Shown here: piece by piece, positions 61,714 through 64,000 of the stretch | Numbering within the stretch: the first letter of the stretch is position 1 | How the letters are laid out: each line of letters opens with the position of its first letter | Source: REEP01 sp964517265 | GTDB lineage: Bacteria; Pseudomonadota; Alphaproteobacteria; Rhodospirillales; Defluviicoccaceae | Reading direction: 5' to 3' | Length of the DNA stretch: 64,000 bases | Assembly (NCBI GenBank): GCA_964517265.1 | Contig: CAZFBS010000007.1 | Span: forward strand, 12,043 to 76,042 | Position numbers and translations under genes: made by a program | Notes under the pieces: generated by a model | Seen by the model: the letters and a program-made list of their open reading frames with translations, nothing else | Databases searched by the model: none | Told to the model about the DNA's origin: nothing

Positions 61714-62958
61714 ATGACGGAGCCAAAGTGGTTTCGCCTGCGCGCGGCCTCGGCTAGGGTGCGCCGTTTCCTTGCACCAGGTGTCGATGTGGCTGACGAA
61801 AGCGATCGTTCCTTGCAACCGGTGATCAGGACGAAGCCGGTCGTCCAACGCCAGAACGGAATCCTGCCCTCGCAGGAGATCCGTGAACTCCTCCGCACCG
61901 GTCAGATCGATGCGTCCGGCGCGATCGAAGAAGATCAGATCCAGCCCGCAAGCCTGGATTTGCGGCTCGGTGATGTTGCCTATCGGGTCCGCGCCAGCTT
62001 TCTGCCGGGACCGGGCTCGACGGTTATGGATCGTATCCGCGAGTTCGGCATGCACCAAATCCGTCTTGCCGATGGTGCGGTGCTGGAGCGGGGATGTGTC
62101 TACATCATTCCGCTGATGGAACGTCTGTGCCTGCGTGAGCGGATGGCGGGTCTCGCCAACCCAAAAAGCTCGGTGGGCCGGCTCGATATCTTCACGCGCC
62201 TGATCACCGATGGCGCCGTGCTGTTCGATCACGTGCCGTCCGGCTACAATGGGGCTCTCTATGTGGAAGTGGCACCACGCACGTTCAGCGTGGTGGTCCG
62301 AGCAGGAACCCGGCTCAATCAGCTCCGATTGCAGCGGGGTCATCGCTCGGCCAGCGATGCCTCGCTGCGGCGTCTACACAAGTCCGTGCGCCTGGTCGAT
62401 ACCGCTCCGGGCAAGGAAGACATCGATCGCGGCATCGCCGTCACCGTCGATCTGGCCGGCACCTGCGCCGCCAGCGTCGCAGGGGAAAATGTCGGCTATC
62501 GGGCAAGGCGTCATACCGATCTGATCGATCTGGGCAAGGTCGATCATTACGCTCCGCGTGATTTCTGGCAGCCGCTTCACGCGGAAGCGGACGGCACCGT
62601 CGTTCTCAATCCCGGCGACTTCTACATTCTCGCATCAAAGGAAGCGGTGACGGTGCCTCCCGACCATGCGGCGGAGATGCGCCCGTATGACACTCAGGTC
62701 GGTGAGTTCCGGGTCCACTACGCCGGATTTTTCGATCCCGGCTTCGGGTATGCCGATTGTGGCGGCAGTGGCTCCCGCGCGGTCCTGGAGATCCGCTCGT
62801 TCGAGGTGCCCTTCGTTCTGCGCGACGGGCAGCTGGTGGGACGTCTCGTTTACGAGCGCCTGACCGGAATCCCGGACAAGCTCTATGGCCCCACCATCGG
62901 CTCCTCGTACCAGCGCCAAGGTCTCGCCCTTGCCAAGCAGTTCAAGCGAGAGCCATAG
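61714..62958 (+). CDS. dcd: dCTP deaminase, long two-domain form
   Basis: 414 residues from the ATG at 61714. The trimeric dUTPase-like fold appears twice: in the first domain PASLDLRLG and GLANPKSSVGRLDIFTRL (catalytic SSVGR region), in the second DFYILASKEAVTVPP and FRVHYAGFFDPGFGYADCGG. Long 2'-deoxycytidine 5'-triphosphate deaminases of this type occur in alphaproteobacteria and supply dUTP for thymidylate synthesis. The first 40 residues are a basic extension not seen in most members. Confidence 0.92.
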   Translation: MTEPKWFRLRAASARVRRFLAPGVDVADESDRSLQPVIRTKPVVQRQNGILPSQEIRELLRTGQIDASGAIEEDQIQPASLDLRLGDVAYRVRASFLPGPGSTVMDRIREFGMHQIRLADGAVLERGCVYIIPLMERLCLRERMAGLANPKSSVGRLDIFTRLITDGAVLFDHVPSGYNGALYVEVAPRTFSVVVRAGTRLNQLRLQRGHRSASDASLRRLHKSVRLVDTAPGKEDIDRGIAVTVDLAGTCAASVAGENVGYRARRHTDLIDLGKVDHYAPRDFWQPLHAEADGTVVLNPGDFYILASKEAVTVPPDHAAEMRPYDTQVGEFRVHYAGFFDPGFGYADCGGSGSRAVLEIRSFEVPFVLRDGQLVGRLVYERLTGIPDKLYGPTIGSSYQRQGLALAKQFKREP

Positions 62959-63002
62959 CAGCGGGTGCGCTGCCACGTATCGGCTCCGTTCGCGGAGCTT
63001 TG

Positions 63003-63599
63003 CTATGGTTTGGGCTTCATGCCCGCGGCGGCAGGCGGTTGCCCATGCCCCATCCCCTGATCATGCGCGGCCCCGTGGCCGCCGGCATCACCGCCGTCCG
63101 GCCCCGTCGCACCGGGCTGGCGAATTGTGACCTCGACAGTGGTCGTGCCCGCTGCGGAGAACGTCAGCGTCAAGGGAAAGCTTTCGCCGATCTCAAGCGG
63201 GGCGGACAGGCCGATCAGCATGACGTGGTGACCACCGGGCTCGAGCATGACGGTCTCGCCGGGCGGGAGATCGATCTGCTCGACCGGACGCATGCGCATG
63301 ATGTCGCCCTCGACAATATGAGTGTGAAGTTCGACCGTGGAGGCCGCCGGGCTCTCCGCCGCGATCAAGCGATCGGCGGTGGAGCCGGTATTCTCCAGCG
63401 TCATGTAGGCCGCCCCAGCCGTTGCCATGCCGGCGCTGGCCCGCGCCCAAGGGTCGACAACACGGATCGCGCCGATCGCACTCCCGTGCGTCGCATTGGT
63501 CTTGCTGGTATCGTCGGCCGCCAAGAGACCGCCGGCGGAGACAAGCGTCACCGCAAGCGTGAGGGTGGTGGCGGCGATCGAATGCAGTGTCGGCAACAT
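63003..63599 (-). CDS. PCu(A)C-family periplasmic copper chaperone
   Basis: 198 residues from an ATG with AAGGA eight bases upstream. A signal peptide (1-28, LLAA) is followed by the PCuAC domain, with the complete copper motif H92-x10-M103-x21-H125-x-M127. The C-terminal tail is unusual, rich in His, Met and Gly (GHGAAHDQGMGHG), and could add copper sites. Such proteins load the CuA or CuB centres of cytochrome oxidase. It is divergent from the final P-loop ORF. Confidence 0.92.
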   Translation of the reverse strand: MLPTLHSIAATTLTLAVTLVSAGGLLAADDTSKTNATHGSAIGAIRVVDPWARASAGMATAGAAYMTLENTGSTADRLIAAESPAASTVELHTHIVEGDIMRMRPVEQIDLPPGETVMLEPGGHHVMLIGLSAPLEIGESFPLTLTFSAAGTTTVEVTIRQPGATGPDGGDAGGHGAAHDQGMGHGQPPAAAGMKPKP

Positions 63600-63684
63600 G
63601 GCCTGATATCCTTTTTCTGACGGCGGGATGAATGAACAGTGAGAGACTGTATAAGAGGCATGCGACAGAAAGCCAGCGCAGAAC

Positions 63685-63978
63685 ATGACTGGAGACTTGA
63701 AGAGACGGCCTCGCTTGGCAATCACCGGCAGTGCCGGCGTCGGCAAGACGACCCTCGGCAGCCGCTTGGCGGAATGCTTCAGCGTGCCGCTGGTGGGAGA
63801 GGGAATGCGGGCCCGGATCGAGACCGGCCTCGATTTGCATACTCTCGACCGCAACAGCCAGCGTGCGCTCCTGCTGGATCTGTTCGATCAGGCTCTGGCG
63901 GAGACTCGCGCCGCCGTGGATACCGCGCGCGGTTTCGTCGCCGACCCAGGGCAATCGGGTGAATGGTTCATGCGGTAA
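63685..63978 (+). CDS. short P-loop ATPase, possibly truncated
   Basis: 97 residues beginning with Walker A GSAGVGKTTL at 15-24 and the early EGMRARIETGLDL segment of an AAA_28/NadR-like nucleotide-binding protein. Family members are normally about 170-200 residues and have a conserved ADRSP-type motif after GFVAD; here the chain reads GFVADPGQSGEWFMR and stops. A frameshift or premature stop is likely. The window ends 22 bp later, so the remainder cannot be checked. Confidence 0.6.
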   Translation: MTGDLKRRPRLAITGSAGVGKTTLGSRLAECFSVPLVGEGMRARIETGLDLHTLDRNSQRALLLDLFDQALAETRAAVDTARGFVADPGQSGEWFMR

Positions 63979-64000
63979 GGAGGCTTGCGAGGAAGTCGTC

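Noticed and set aside
1..64000. Insertion sequences, prophage, tRNA or rRNA genes
   Set aside because: Looked for transposase, integrase, terminal inverted repeats, tRNA cloverleaf segments and conserved rRNA stretches; none was convincing.

Overview
The window is a GC-rich (visibly above 60 percent) alphaproteobacterial chromosome segment, most likely from the Rhodospirillales or a close relative. The evidence is the gene content: clpS-clpA, alphaproteobacterial serC-serA, prmC followed by a DUF4167 gene, a long two-domain dCTP deaminase, a MarR/OmpR pair resembling petP-petR beside ilvE, a PHA phasin, and a flagellar cluster with DUF6468 and MotE-like genes. A run of 100 Ns marks it as a draft scaffold. 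No transposase, phage, CRISPR, rRNA or tRNA gene was seen. The assignment rests on remembered family features, not on a search.

Layout. 1-10.5 kb: the 3' part of a phosphomannomutase/phosphoglucomutase, a gamma-glutamylcyclotransferase-like gene, a D,D-carboxypeptidase with three SPOR domains, pgm, clpS-clpA, an AMACR-like CoA-transferase-family gene and a secreted protein built from two copies of a four-cysteine module. 10.5-13.8 kb: a FemAB-like acyltransferase, a CAP/SCP secreted protein, a lipoprotein, a receiver protein lacking its phospho-acceptor Asp and a tiny DUF3096 membrane protein. 14-25.3 kb: divergent flagellar operons, flgF-flgG-flgA-flgH leftward and fliL-fliM-DUF6468-MotE-like-two MotB-like proteins-1019-residue TPR protein rightward. 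25.3-30.9 kb: ygiB-ygiC, a FAD/Rieske oxidoreductase, speD-speE and a small heat-shock gene with a hairpin over its ribosome binding site. 31-32.6 kb: a second flagellar block (FlhB-C-like, fliO, fliP). 32.7-44.4 kb: a decayed agmatinase, a Dabb protein, a lipoprotein, an SDR, rnd, a HAD phosphatase, aspS, gmhA, a heptose fusion gene, msrA, a thioesterase, an amino-acid binding protein and a TetR regulator. 44.5-51.7 kb: tamA-tamB and a degenerate MobA-like gene. 51.7-64 kb: a gapped peptidoglycan-binding repeat protein, serC-serA with a structured leader, phasin, ilvE, the MarR/OmpR regulators, prmC, DUF4167, MOSC, dcd, a PCuAC copper chaperone and a short P-loop ORF.

How the genes work together. 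Much of the window serves the envelope: peptidoglycan trimming, the TAM complex, heptose synthesis, the flagellar basal body, switch and stator accessories. Clp adaptor and unfoldase are translationally adjacent, SpeD and SpeE overlap as GTGA, and the MotB-like/MotB-like/TPR trio is linked by two ATGA overlaps. The most unusual elements are the paired MotB-like module (one member has Ser where the proton-carrying Asp should be), the SD-masking hairpins of hsp20 and serC, a 10-bp-arm palindrome upstream of the MarR gene, and several decaying or degenerate enzymes (agmatinase, MobA-like, heptose nucleotidyltransferase domain).
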